Of a DNA stretch of 64,000 bases, positions 44,626-56,619 are shown piece by piece. The translations under genes were made by a program, and so were the position numbers. The notes under the pieces are model-generated. The model saw only the letters and a list, made by a program, of their open reading frames with translations. It was not told the origin of the DNA and made no database searches. How positions within the stretch are numbered: position 1 is the first letter of the stretch; each line of letters begins with the position of its first letter. The stretch is taken from assembly GCA_023614405.1 (NCBI GenBank), contig CM042693.1, forward strand, positions 160,410,731 through 160,474,730, in the 5' to 3' direction. This DNA is from Avena insularis (lineage: Eukaryota; Streptophyta; Magnoliopsida; Poales; Poaceae).

Positions 44626-46220
44626 GTGTCTACTAGAAGAGAACTCGCAAGCTTCTGTGATCATCAAGCTCACATTTCTATGGTTGAACCAAAGAAGGTC
44701 TTTGAGGATCTTGAAGATCCCGATTGGGTGGTTGCAATGCATGAGGAATTAAATAACTTCGAGCGCAACAAAGTTTGGAAGCTCGTAGAGAAACCCAAAG
44801 ATTGCCGCAATGTTATCGGTACCAAGTGGATTTTCAAGAACAAACAAGATGAAAATGGCATTTTTGTGAGGAATAAAGCAAGACTCGTGGCTTAAGGATT
44901 GTCTCAAGTGGAAGGAATTGATTTTGGCGAAACTTATGCTCCTGTGGCTTGTCTTGAGTCCATCCGTATCCTTCTTGCCTATGCCGCTCATCATAATTTT
45001 AAATTACAGCAAATGGATGTTAAGAGTGCGTTTCTTAATGGTCCACTACATGAGTTGGTATACATCAAGCAACCCCCGGGTTTTGAGGATCCCAAATTCC
45101 CGAACCATGTCTACGAACTCGATAAGGCGCTCTGTGGCCTTAAACAAGCCCCACGTGCGTGGTATGAGCACCTTGAAGAGCTTTTGTTAGACCGTGGTTT
45201 CGAAGTTGGGAAAATTGATCCCACTCTTTTTACTAAAAGTTAATGGGGAGCTTTTTGTATGCCAACTATATGTAGATGACATTATTTTTGGCTCTACTAA
45301 CCAAGCTTTTAACGATGAATTTTCAAAGCTTATGACTGACAGGTTTGAGATGTCTATGATGGGTGAATTGAGGTTATTTCTTGGATTCGAGATCAAACAA
45401 CTTAGAGAGGGAACTTTTGTTAATCAAGTTAAGTACATCCAAGACATGCTCAAGAGGTTCAATATGATGGATCTCAATGGCGTTGCTACTCCAATGCAAA
45501 CAAAGTGTCATCTTGAGCTTAATACTAAGGTAAGACGTGGACCAAAAGGTATGCCGATCCATGATCGGCTCTCTCCTTTACCATTGCGCATCTAGGCCTG
45601 ATATCGTGTTAAGTGTAGGAGTGTGTGCAAGGTACCAAGCCGCTCCTAAATAAAGCCACTTAGTGGCGGTCAAACGAATCTTCATATATTTGGTTCATTC
45701 CCCAAATTTTGGGTTATGGTATCCCAAAGGTTCAAGTTTCTCCCTACGTGGTTACACTGATTCAGGCTGGGCTGGTGACAAAGATGATCGAAAATCAACT
45801 TCTGGTGCATGTCATTTCTTGGGCAGGTCTCTAGTGTGTTGGTCTTCAAAGAAACAAAATTGCATATCACTCTCAACCGCCGAAGCTGAATATGTTGCTA
45901 CTGTAGGTGCTTGTACACAATTATTATGGATGAGGCAAACTTTAAAGGAATATGGTGTCAATTGTAACAAAGTGCCTCTTTTATGTGACAATGAAAGTGC
46001 TATCAAAATTGCTTAGAATCCGGTGCAGCATACAAGAACAAAACATATTGAGATTCACAATCATTTCATTCGGGATCATGTTGCTCGTGGCGATATTGCA
46101 ATATCATTTGTGGGCACAAAGAACCAACTTGCTGATATTTTCACGAAGCCTCTTGATGAAGCAAGATTTTGTTATTTTAGGAATAAGCTAAATATCATAG
46201 ATTCAAGGATCTTGGCTTGA
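44626..46220 (+). pseudogene. Sirevirus pol part 3: reverse transcriptase and RNase H
   Basis: Reverse transcriptase starts near VFEDLEDPDWVVAMHEELNN and shows GTKWIFKNK, a stop at 44893-44895 (in place of the usual Gln in RLVAQG), QMDVKSAFLNG and ALCGLKQAPRAW. A frameshift near 45235 leads to the catalytic LYVDDIIFG (about 45268-45294). Another break at about 45540-45660 precedes RNase H with TDSGWAGDKDDRKSTSG, STAEAEYVA, and CDNESAIKIA, then a stop at 46014-46016. The C-terminus continues HIEIHNHFIRDHV and LADIFTKPLDE and ends at 46220. It is clearly inactive. The domain order is copia type. Confidence 0.9.
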
Positions 46221-46993
46221 CTACCCTTGCACACTCACTTTCTCTTATTCATGTATTTGGTTTAGACACGGGCATAGACATAGGGGGAGTGTGTTCCTAA
46301 TTGATTGGGCTAACCCTCCCCCCATAATGCCGAAAGCAAGACAAAATCATTTCCCTTAATATCATTTTGTGATATGTGGGTTATTGATGAGCGTTGGTTT
46401 TGAACTCAAGATACATCTTCGCGGTGTCATGCCATGCGCTCCAACATGGTGGCTTCGGACACCGCTCTCTTCCTTAAGAAGAGATAGTTTCTAATGGCTC
46501 TCTTTGGTTTTTCTTGCGTATCTTTTGTTTTTATGAAAAACACACCCAACTTTGGCTTTTGTTTGATTTGTTCTTGCAACTTTGGGTGTGTAGTACCATC
46601 ACAGTTTGTTGATCTAAACCGAAGCCTTTTTCCCTCCTTGAACCATCTATTCTTGCACGCAAGTCCTCTATACACCATCGAGGGGTTTTGCAAGGATGCT
46701 CCGGCCTGAATCCGTCTTTACAGAAAATTCAGAGGGGGGGGGACTATTCGCCCCAAGTGGGGGGGGGGGGGGCGCATTATACGCCCCGGGGGTTTTCTGC
46801 CTCTAAAGGGCTGGGTGGGGGAGGCCAGGCTCAAACAGAGCAGTCAACCCTCCCCCAACCCTAGCTCGGCCCCCAGCCACCGTCGGAGCTTCCGCCCCTC
46901 CCCGGAGTTGATTTGACCACCGGATTCTCCGGGACCTCCCCGAATCTTCTTCCCCTCGCCTCCGGTTATCTTCTCCTCCGCGATTTTCCTCCA
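46221..46993 (+). other. Region between pol and the post-pol gene, with palindromes and a purine tract
   Basis: A purine tract AGGGGGAG at 46282-46289 follows pol. Palindromes of the LTR type appear at 46733-46790 (ACTATTCGCCCC, then a G-run and GCGCATTATACGCCCC). GC-rich leader-like sequence runs from 46800 to the ATG at 46994. No coding frame is supported. Confidence 0.65.
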
Positions 46994-47003
46994 ATGAGTG
47001 AGG

Positions 47004-47360
47004 GTAACTCCCTCATCTCTCTCCTTTTGTATGGGATTCATTATTCTTGGTGGAAATCTCATTGTAGAAGATACTATGTGTTTCCCTTGCTTGTTAGAAT
47101 CCGTAGTATTGCAACCCCAGTGCCCGACCTGTTTTGCCTTGGTAAATCGGGGCCATTCTAGAATTTTTCTGAGGGGGGGGGGATTATCCGCCCCTGCTAG
47201 GGCCGGATAATCCAGCCTGGAGATTAAAAACTGGTCTGGTTTGGTCCTGATTTCCGCAATGCACATCCTTGGCTCATGGATTGTTTTTATACTATTTCTA
47301 ACATGCCTCCTGGACTTGTGTGTGCTTATCTCCATGCTATCCCTCTCTTGCTTTTCGCAG
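47004..47360 (+). other. Putative intron of the post-pol gene, with palindromes
   Basis: The donor GAGG/GTAACT is moderate and the acceptor TTGCTTTTCGCAG/G is strong. Splicing would join the ATG exon in frame to a long open frame. The intron contains another palindrome pair at 47171-47220 (GGATTATCCGCCCC, then GGGCCGGATAATCCAGCC). If it is not an intron, translation could start at the ATG at 47276 or 47639. Confidence 0.5.
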
Positions 47361-48170
47361 GTGGTTCCAAGGATACTAAGACCTTCACTCGTCGTCCCCG
47401 TGCCCGTTATCTCAGGCCCACTGCAGAAGGGACTTTTATTGATGAAACAGAGGTTCGCCAAGCAGCAAGAGAGGCTGAACAGATGGCAGAGGCAGCAAAG
47501 AAAACCAAGAGGACTGCATCTCGCAAGGGCAAACAGTCACGGCCCAAATATAAGGCTATGGATAGTATTTAGTATGCCTCCATTCGCCAAACTGATTACT
47601 ATGATGAGGCTGATAGTGATGGTCCTCCAGAGGACTCTATGTTTTGGAATGCACACTTTCGGGCTATTCATGATGATGTGTATGCTACTCTCAAACTTCG
47701 CCCCATGCATCCCATCAATATGACTGAGGCCCAAACCAAAGCAAGACTCCGTGAAGCTTTCGATGTGACTAACAAGATGGGACTGCACCACCTTATGACT
47801 CTCCAATGCACCTATGATTCCTCGGTGGTGAGGCAGTTTTTCTCGACACTTGTGATTTGTAGTGATGAGCGTCGCACTATGAAGTGGACGACCGGGACAA
47901 CAATGATTCAGTCGGACTTCCACATTTTTAGGCAGGTTCTTGGGTATGACTGCCATGGCTGTGACACTCCTTCCGGCCACCGCATCATTTCTCCACTCAG
48001 GCCATCCAAGGACACTGTGCTTGCTCCTTGTCTGACATTTGATGGTATTGCTGGTACTTTCGCTGGACTCTCTCCTTTGTATGCCTCCCTTGTTGGCATA
48101 TTTAGGGAAAGCATATCTCCTAGTGGGGGCAACAATGACAAGATCCACGGTCACCTGGTTCCTCTCCTTG

Positions 48171-48175
48171 CATTT
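48171..48175 (+). repeat. Target duplication CATTT, left copy
   Basis: CATTT precedes the solo LTR and is repeated at 52092-52096. Confidence 0.92.
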
Positions 48176-51100
48176 TGTAAGGTTCCCAACCTTTAATAAG
48201 GTAGAGATCCCTGTGTTTACAATGCTAGTCCCTGGATCAATAGCTAGCATCCACAGTTAAAATGTAATATCAAGAAACAAAGGTCATAATACAACTTTAT
48301 AACCAGGAATAAAATAATTCATTACATCTTACATAGCTCATTTGGCTATCACATTACATTGCAGCAGAATATCTATAAGCATGGGGTCCTTCATCTTCAA
48401 TGTGCCACAGGTAGTCATGTTGGTTGTAGACTTGTAATCCTATTCAACACACTTCACTAACATCAAACAAACCTGCAACATAATAAGTTGCAGCCACAAG
48501 GGTCAATACATTTGAATTGTATTGGCAAGTTTCACTACTATGTAGAAATAAGTGGATCCTATCATTTACATGCATATTCGGCTAAGTAGGGTTTAGGCTC
48601 TTTTGCAGAAAGCAATATAGTTTTATCCTATCTTTTCAAAATAGTTTTTTGATCTTTGTCAAATCTTTTTGAACTTCTTGGAAAACTCCAAGTGCTTCAA
48701 ATCCCTTGTTGTCACCATCAAGTTTTACTTTGAGAAATTGGAATGTCGAGATCTTCCATAGCTAAAGGCCTTAGTTGCTCAGTATTGTCCATAACCGGGG
48801 ACACGGATAAGTACTTAGAATTTTGATCTTCTACAGAAGTTGTACACTTTACACACATGACACAATCTCATCTTGATGCCACCAGTGGCCGCTGGATAAG
48901 TACTCACCAAGATGGAGTACTGGCAGATTGAGAATGTGATGAAGTCTTTCCATAGGAGTCCTCCCAATACACAATACTAGCTTGTCATCCAGGCACCAAT
49001 GTAGGGTTTCAAGTTCCCTTACACAATTCTAGTTAACCTGAAGATGCCAATGCATGGGTCTTCCACTATGTAGTTGACTAAGCCAGAGCCCATTTAGCAT
49101 GTGGCTGTACACGGAAGCCACTGTACGAGAAACATGTTCAATCTCTAAGTCCCTGGGTGGTTTTCTTCTAGTGCACATACAAAAAGAGATAGCCATATAA
49201 ACATGGTTCCTTTTTGTTGCCACCTTGTCCAACCTTGAGTATCCTTGTCCACCCAGGTGGTTCATTGAGTACTTGTTTTATTATATAAAACATATATCTT
49301 TTCAATACTTTATATAATCATATCATGTATCCCATCCCAAATATATAGCTGGGATAAGCATACTACAACTACAATGTTTCCACTAAGGGAGATATAAGGA
49401 TATCCTATTAGGATTTAGCATAGCATAAAATATAGTAAACCTTATCATGCATGTTTCAAAAATCCACTAAGTGTAATGAAAATAGTAGGACTTGGATGAT
49501 AGTGTCACTTGCCTTTTTAGTAGAGAATGATGGTTCACTTCTTGATCTTGCTAATATCACACTCTTCTAACTTCACTACAAATCAATCAAGCAAACACAA
49601 ATTCAACTAGCATTCCAAACAATTTATCACACATAAAATAACAAAAACAAGGTCATGCATGCAAGCATGCAAAAGATAGTTTTATTTGCAAAAGTGGTTT
49701 CTACTAGGCTCTAAACATTATAAAGTTCAAAGTGGTCATTTACTAAAGTGGTAAAACCATCTGCAAAAGGTTTTATCTATAAACCATTTTTAAACCAAAT
49801 CATTATTTTATGTGGTTGAAAATGCTTTTAGCAAAGCAATATTATTTAAAGGGTTCACCAAATATATTTTTAATTCTCAAACTTGGTGTTTAGGGTCAGA
49901 AGGTTTGAATCAAATCATTTCCCAAAGGTTTTATTCCAATAATTATTTCTAAACCATAATCAATATTTTTATTTGACTAGAAATGAGCTAATTCAATTAT
50001 TTATTCCTAAACTTCACAAAATACATTTTTAAATCCATAAGTTGGTTCCTAGGGTCAGTAGGTTCATAACAATCCATTTTGCAAAGATTTCACATTAAAA
50101 TTATATCTAGAACAATTTTTATATTCATAATAAGCCTACACATGTTTCTGTAATTTCAACCAATTTTCCAGAAGCAAAATATTAAGCAAATTGCATGGTT
50201 GCAAAGTACTTGTTCTACTGATTCTATTGATATAAAATTTGCAAAATTTGGACGTGTAGATTTAAAGTTATGAGTTTTACAAGTTTGCATATCAATCAGA
50301 TTCAAAATTCTGTTTTAAACTAAACCATGTCCACGTGGCGTAATTCTACTGGCCGGTACTGCTTCGTGCGGATCAGCCTCTATGAGCTGTTGGATCTAAA
50401 TAAGATCATGCGGTTCTGGTTCATTCATACCTCTTCAGTTAAAATCTAATCACAGCCAATGGATCCTGATCTAACGGACACGATATGCACAAACATCTTG
50501 GCGGCTGGCCATGAAGCATGGTCGACGGTGTGCTTGCAGTGCGAAGCGAGGGGAAAATGGCTTATAGTGTTCGCGTGGTCGAGGTGAATCTCGAGGTGGC
50601 GTTGGCTTGGCGAGGGGCGCACAGGAACGGCGACGATTGCTCGCCGGAGTAGCTGCGAGCGGCGGGTGTCTCTGGAGGTCGTCGCTGGCGTTGTTTAGGA
50701 CCGCGCTAAGACAAGGTAGAGGCACGGTTAGGTGCGCACGAGGGTCGCGAGTAAGGGATCATCATCGGGAGGTGCTGGGGAGGTCTGAGCTTACCAGGGG
50801 AGTTTGCCGGAGCCAAGGCAGACGGCGGCGACGCTCAGATGAAGACGAAGTCGAGCTTCTAGAGCATGCGGGAGCGAATGGAGCACACGGGCAGATGCGC
50901 CAGGAGGTGGGGAGCAAGCTAGCGTGCAGAGAGAGGAGAGGCGCGACTGTGGTTCGCCGGAATTGCTCTGGGACGTCGTCGGAGACAGTGGAATGCGAGC
51001 TCGAATTAGAGCAGCCTAGGGGCAGAGGGGAGGCGCTATTTGGGGGGAAAGAGAGAGGAGGGCGAGGCGATTTAACGAGCGTGGTCACTACGAGGAATCA

Positions 51101-52091
51101 CTCAGCCATCAACGCGTATTCATCACCGCATTCAATTGGCGGCAACGGCAGGGGCGTGGTCATGGGGTTGAAGACGACGGTGAGGTGGCGTGGGGCCGTG
51201 CTGACAGTGAGAGAGGGAGAGGGAGAGCGGGGTCCACTCGTCTATGACTACGCGGGTGTAGGTTTGGGTAGAAAATGTTTCACCGCGGGGAGTCTAGTTA
51301 GGCTAGAGCTGGGCTTGCTTAGTTGGGCTGTTTTGTTTCACCTTTTTTTATTCTGTAAGCTTTTTCTTTTTCTATTTGATTTTCTGTTTTGATTTTCAAA
51401 CAAACAATTCAAACTCCAAATGAATTCAAACTTCCACCAAACTTTGTATTAATTTTTAGTCCTGTTTAACAACACAATCCAAAGTCCAAAACTAAATAAT
51501 TTTTATTCTTTTTAGGATCCATTAATAATTAAATAAATGGACCATAATCATTGATTCAAATAGGATTTAATTTATTTAACCACTCTATTTGAAATCTAAA
51601 TAATACCAAAATCAATTCAGTAGGTTTTATTTGAAAATATAAAACACTTGGAAAATCTCATTTAAAATAAATTAACATGTTTTAGTGTTTATTTAAAAAG
51701 GAAAAGCCTTTACTTTAATAAAAATGGATATTAATAAATCCTCATGGTTTTATTTAAATAAACCTTTACTATTTTTATCAAACAAAATATTTTATTTCAA
51801 AAGCTTGGCCAAGATTTAATTTGGCTCTATAAAATAATCTTTATTTATAATTCTAACTTTGCTTTTGAGAATCAAATCTTTTTATTAAAAGATTCAAAAA
51901 TAGTGATTTCAACTATCATAACTTTATTCATTATTTGTTTATTTTTTTAATCCCTTTAGGATTTTATTTGATCAAAATAAGTTTGGATATTTCCAATTGG
52001 AATCAAAAAGTTTCTCCTAAATTTCAACAAAATTTTATTTTGTTTATTTATTTTTCACATTTCAAAATTTGGAAAATTTTGGGATGTGACA
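48176..52091 (-). mobile_element. Gypsy solo LTR (3916 bp), antisense, in the post-pol gene
   Basis: On the minus strand it starts TGTCACATCCC and ends GGAACCTTACA, flanked by CATTT on both sides. It matches the 5' LTR at 56620-60946 at both ends, for example 48190-48360 against 60690-60940. No internal sequence is present, so recombination between LTRs removed the rest. A GC-rich block at about 50480-51250 produces long open frames (such as 50607-51392), which I do not treat as genes. Confidence 0.93.
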
Positions 52092-52792
52092 CATTTGCTC
52101 ACGAGTGTGCCACCAATTCTGGTTCAGCTACAGGTTACAAACTAGATGTCATGGACTATATATATCATGAGATGACGGATGCTATGATCAACAGGCTCTC
52201 TATCCCATATGCCCCTTTCATTATGATGCTCATGAAGCATATGTTTCCCCTTGAGGACTTTGGCACTGATTTGGATGGTGTTCATAGGCCCAAGAAAATC
52301 TACAACAAGGATCAGAAGACCCATCACCCTTCCACTGCTCCTGAATCCTTCATGCGTGATGCAAGGGCTAGTGGTCGTCGTTCCGCGGTGTCCCCAATGG
52401 CACACGAGGTCAAGCAACTCAATTGGTTCCAGCGGAACATCCTTTGCATGGGCATAGATACTCACAAGGGCCAATATGAGGAATACCGGAGGAGCCATGA
52501 GTTGGCACACACTCAGCAGCTCATCCTTCATCGTGTCCGATGCCACTGGCAATCCACCTCCTCCTACTGCTCCGGAACCATATGCTCAGTGGAACACTTC
52601 AGGGATCAACTATGGAGAGCTTGAGAGTTGCCCGTTTCCTCCACCTCCGAGGGCTCCTACTCCTCCAGCTAATGATGATGATGAAGAGTATGATGAAGAG
52701 GAAGGGGACATGGATGACTACAACGAGGATGAGGAAGCATGATCGTCTGGGGCGTTAGCATCACTCTTCTTCCTTTTTGGCGTTTTGGTGCC

Positions 52793-53352
52793 AAAGGGGA
52801 GAATTAGTTCTATTAGGTCTCGCGGATTTGCATGGGTCGGGCGCAAGAACTTGTCTCTTTTTTCAGTCGTTTATTTGCTTGCTTGTGCCCTTTTAGCATG
52901 AACTTATTTGTTATTTGTGCTTGGTTTATGTAAGACTCTGTCGCGCTTTACTCTGTATGGAGCTCTGGAATTATGGATTTATGTTGTGGATCTACTCTTA
53001 TGGAATTCTGGATTTATCTATGGAGTCTGGTAGTCTATATGATGGCATCTGGAATCATGGGATTATCTAGTGTATGCATCAATATTGTGGGATGTGCTTG
53101 GAGCCTGACAATCTCATTATTTTATTTGGATATGTTCACATCCTGGTGGTATGACCTTGTTTCCTAACTCACCTTGTTTTAATTGTCTTTGTTATGAAAG
53201 TTGCATACTCTCTAGTGTGGGCATTTGTATTCAAATGCAAATTATAAATATGCACACCTCTAGGGGGAGCCTCTTTCATTTGGTTTAAGGTGTCGTTAGT
53301 AGGTTTCCTTGCAAATCCTGGTATTGTCATCTAACACCAAAAAGGGGGAGAT
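52793..53352 (+). other. Non-coding 3' region with repeated polypurine tracts
   Basis: Purine tracts lie at 52793-52803 (AAAGGGGAGAA), 53262-53269 (AGGGGGAG) and directly before the LTR at 53339-53352 (AAAAAGGGGGAGAT). Multiple tracts before the 3' LTR are a known trait of Sireviruses. No coding frame is supported. Confidence 0.75.
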
Positions 53353-53470
53353 TGAAAGAACATTTCATAATCCCTAGTGTTTTGTGTGTTAGATAACAAT
53401 ATCAAGGATTATTTAATGTGTGTTGAAGTGTTGCACATCTTCACATTGAAAAAGAAAAAGGAAATCTGCT

Positions 53471-53900
53471 TTTGGGGGGCAGATAATCCGCCCCTACCAG
53501 GGGCGGATAATCATCCCCTCCCCATACTCAGAAGGGTGCAACCCCCAGAGAGGGGGCGGAGAATCAGCCGGATTTTTCGGCACGGGCGGATAGTCCGCCC
53601 CCATGGGGGGTGGATAATCTGCCCCTCGAGGATTTTCGCCAAGTCTGGACCTGCGTTGCTCTCTGTATGGGGGGCGGATTTTCCCCCGGACTTTCCGGCT
53701 CGGGGGCAGAGTTTTCCCCTAGGCCAGATAGTCCGCCCCTTGGGGGGCGGATAATCCGCCCCTCGAGGAATTTCGCCAAGTCTGGACCTGCGTCACTCTC
53801 TATATGGGAGGGGCGGATTTTCCCCCGGAGTTTCCGTCCCGGGAGCGGAGTTTTTCCCTAGGGCGGATAATCCGCCCCTAGTGGGGGAGGATAATCTGCG
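53471..53900 (+). repeat. Palindrome array in the 3' LTR
   Basis: The same paired palindromes as in the 5' LTR occur here (for example 53584-53626 and 53724-53764), with a further repeat unit ending in GGGCGGATAATCCGCCCC at 53861-53878 that is partly deleted in the 5' LTR. The higher-order period is about 137 bp here, the difference from the 5' LTR (143) being mostly G-run length. Confidence 0.9.
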
Positions 53901-53936
53901 CCAAAAATTCGTCAATGGCCAGATCTAGGCAGGGGG

Positions 53937-53943
53937 TATTTAA
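53937..53943 (+). promoter_or_regulatory. TATA box of the Sirevirus LTR
   Basis: TATTTAA in GGGGGTATTTAAGCC follows the palindrome array by about 60 bp. The same site in the 5' LTR is TACTTAA. This is the likely core promoter at the end of U3. Confidence 0.6.
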
Positions 53944-54650
53944 GCCTGTCTTCCCCCTCCTGCCAGAGTCCTTGGTTCATTCGAAAAGTCAAGATCTGAT
54001 CTGCAACCTTCATCCAAGAGAGCTCCACGTAGATCCACCCAAAGGCCCCGTCCCTTCGGGAATCGAAGGAGGAGGACTCGATCTTCAACAACTACAATCA
54101 AGCGCGTCATCTCCTCTCCATTCGTTTGGAGAATCTCCGATCTAGTATTTCTTGCAAATATCTAGATCCTTGCTTTTGATTATATTGATAATCCTTGTTC
54201 TTGTGACAACTTGTTGTCATTACGGGAGCCCCCAATTCAGTTGTGGGTGTGTGCCCCGGTAGAGTTGTAAAGGCACCGGTTCCCGCCTCGAAGGGTACCA
54301 TTAGTGGAGAAGGTGGATCAGGCCTTTCGTGGCGAGATCCATCGGAGAATAGGGTGAGGCCTATTATGGCGTGGTGGTCTTAGAACCGCCCACCCCTCCA
54401 ACACAGATGTACTTCCCTTAACAAGGAAGGAACTGTGGTAAAACAAATCCCTGTGTCTCCGTGTGCTCCACTACGGTTCCCTCGATCCTCTCTTTACGTG
54501 CTTAGTAGTTAGGGTTGCATATAGGAAAATTCTCGTAGTTGCATATCTAGAGAATTTACTTTATGCCAAGCCCTAAATTGAAAAAGAACTAAAAATTGAG
54601 TAGAACCTATTCACCCCCCTCTAGGTGCCCATACAATCCATTTCACAAGT

Positions 54651-55925
54651 AAAAAAGTAACAGTGGAGAATGTATCAATGGTAAAGATTGGACCGGGGTC
54701 CATAGTTCACTAGAGGTGCTCTCCTTAGATAAACAACATGGCATGAAGGGTAAACAAATTACAGCAGGGCAATTGACAGGAACTAAGCAAGGCATAACAA
54801 TGCAATACCAGACAAAAATATCCTATGAGATTCGATTGGGCAATACAACAAGATACATAGACAGCCATCCAACTGCATCTATGACTAGAATTCCACCTTC
54901 AGGTTATCATCCGAACCCCCTCCAGTATTAAGTTGCAAGCAACAGACAACTGCTTTAAGAAAAGTGTGTAGGGTAAACAATCCACTTGTTCCATGAACAA
55001 GAGACCGTTGTTTTCTCCCTAGTGGCAACATCACATCTACAACCAAAGAGATTTCTGTCACTTCCCTTGGAAACTAGAGGCATGAACCCACTATCGAGCA
55101 TAAATACCCCCTCTTGGAGTCACTAGCAACTACTTGGCCAAGATAGCTACTAACAACGGAGAGCATGCAAGATCACAAAAAACACAGACATGATAGTATC
55201 TTAAAGACAAAACCATTAATATATCTGACATAGTAATCTCAATATCCATCGGATCCCCGCAAACACAACATGCTTGATTACAAATAGATTAGATCTTGAT
55301 CATGAACTGAGCTCACAAGATCTATACATGAAAGCACAAGGAGGAGATACAACCATCTAGCTACTACATGGACCCGTAGTCCAAGGTGAAACTACTCACG
55401 CTTCATACCGGAGAAGAAGGCCTCCGGGATGATCTCCCTCCGGCAGGGTGCCGGGGAGAACCTCAGATCCCCCGATCTAGGGACGATGGTGGCGGCGGCT
55501 ACAGAAGGTTTCGTGGAGTTTTGATCGCGTGCCTAGGGTTTCTACATCGGGGGCTTCTTATAGGCTAAGAGGCGAGGCTGGGAGGCGACCAAGGGGGCAC
55601 ATCCTGCCCAGGCGCGGGTGGGCCCACCCACGCTTAGGGGGGTTTGGCGCCCTGTGGCGCCTCTCCGTCTCTCCTATGGACTTCGTGTCGCCCACGGTAA
55701 AATATCGACTTTGGCTTTTGTCCCATCCAATTCCGAGAATATTGATTTTCTACCTTTCTGGAACCAAAAACAGAAGAAAACATGCAACTGGCACTGTGGC
55801 AACTTGTTAATAGGTTAGTTCGAGAAAAGATATAAAAAACCCTCAAAGTGTAGACAAAGCAAAGCAAAGTAGATAGTAAACAAGCATGGAGCATCAAAAA
55901 TTATAGATACGTTTCCGACGTATCA
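54651..55925 (-). mobile_element. Right piece of the split Sabrina-like 3' LTR
   Basis: It matches 24440-25724 and ends, on the plus strand, GTTTCCGACGTATCA at 55925. The minus-strand reading TGATACGTCGGAAACG is the LTR start. It continues the piece at 30211-30484. Confidence 0.88.
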
Positions 55926-56619
55926 AGAATCCTCAAGCTTAACTCCTGTTCGTCCTCGAGTAGGTAAGAGATAAAATAATAATTTTTGAGGTGACATGCA
56001 CCATCAAAACCAAGATCAAACCATTTGCAAGCATTGAAAGCTGGGATCAAAGAACTCTAAACATGTGCATGAAAGATGGAGTTCTAACAATAGGACATAG
56101 TAACTATGCATGCAACATGAAAGGCTACAAACAAAGATCATGAATAACATGCATTGAAAAACATTTGTTTGTTTCACATATAGAAAACATGGCATAGTGG
56201 CAATCAGCTTGTCCCTCATAGAGTAGCAAATAGATGCATACGACAGCTTCAAATTTCATAAGAGTGACTAGATACAAGTAGCAAAAGAACAGGTAGTATC
56301 ACAATATGCATCAATCGATAAGTTTTGGGACACTGCACACAGAATGGCAACTATGCTCTCTTAATGGTGCCTAAAGGTAGAAGGTGGAGACTCAATAAAA
56401 TAGTGGAAGAAAGGCCCTTATAAGGGAAGCAGGGATTTCAAGTTTCAAAAAGAGCTCCCAAAAATTATGGTACTTGTTAGCTTTCAGCCATCATTGCCCC
56501 TATCATAAGCATCTTGAAGTGATTAAGGTTAAAGTGAACAAACTATGGAGTATATTCTTGACAAAGTATAAGTTGGCAATCTCAAGTCCCTTGAATACAA
56601 CGGCCACACCTCATGCTAC
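55926..56619 (-). mobile_element. Sabrina-like 3' internal fragment
   Basis: It is co-linear with 19911-20610 with small indels and point differences. It begins at the polypurine tract (minus strand AGCTTGAGGATTCT) and is cut at 56619 by the next gypsy element. The flanking GCTAC (56615-56619) should recur at the far end outside the window. Confidence 0.85.

Larger units (their letters stand above)
46994..52742 (+). pseudogene. Post-pol Sirevirus gene, likely spliced, interrupted by a solo LTR
   Basis: A start MSEG (46994-47003), donor GTAACT, and acceptor CTTTTCGCAG (ending 47360) predict a short first exon. Exon 2 runs 47361-48175 in one frame with a single TAG at 47570-47572. After the solo LTR the same frame resumes exactly at 52097 and runs to a frameshift near 52530-52545. 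The last part ends at 52742 in another frame. The protein would be about 490 residues: a basic N-terminal part (TRRPRARYLRP, KKTKRTASRKGK), a central region with RRTMKWTTGTTMIQSDFHIF that resembles 'putative plant transposon protein' domains, and a Pro-rich then acidic tail (DDDEEYDEEEGDMDD). I see no signal peptide or membrane segment. It sits where Sireviruses may carry an envelope-like gene, but does not look like one. Splicing is predicted only. Confidence 0.6.
30485..54645 (+). mobile_element. Maximus-like Sirevirus (Ty1/copia) with two nested insertions
   Basis: The two LTRs (30485-31733 and 53353-54645) both start TGAAAGAACATTTC, and the element is bracketed by CAAGT at 30480-30484 and 54646-54650. 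An initiator-tRNA-Met primer site and a purine tract lie in the right places. Order inside: gag, protease, integrase, reverse transcriptase, RNase H, then an extra spliced-looking gene. An 8.4 kb copia sits in pol and a 3.9 kb solo LTR in the extra gene; without these and their duplications the element is ~11.9 kb, large as Sireviruses are. Multiple stops and frameshifts make it inactive. The Maximus label is from recognition of gag-pol and of the palindromic LTR. Confidence 0.85.
53353..54645 (+). mobile_element. 3' LTR of the Sirevirus (1293 bp)
   Basis: It runs TGAAAGAACA...ATCCATTTCA, followed by CAAGT. By eye the part after the palindrome array differs from the 5' LTR by about 3%, while the array part differs by over 5% and by several indels. 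Confidence 0.9.

Noticed and set aside
46427..46709. Open frames on both strands between pol and the post-pol gene
   Set aside because: No domains, and they lie in leader-like sequence; no support for a separate gene.
50607..51392. 261-codon plus-strand frame in the solo LTR
   Set aside because: It lies in the GC-rich block of an LTR present elsewhere in the window in the other orientation, with overlapping antisense frames.
30485..54645. Sirevirus as an active element
   Set aside because: Gag, RT and RNase H carry several stops and frameshifts, pol is split by another element, and the 5' LTR core promoter is altered.
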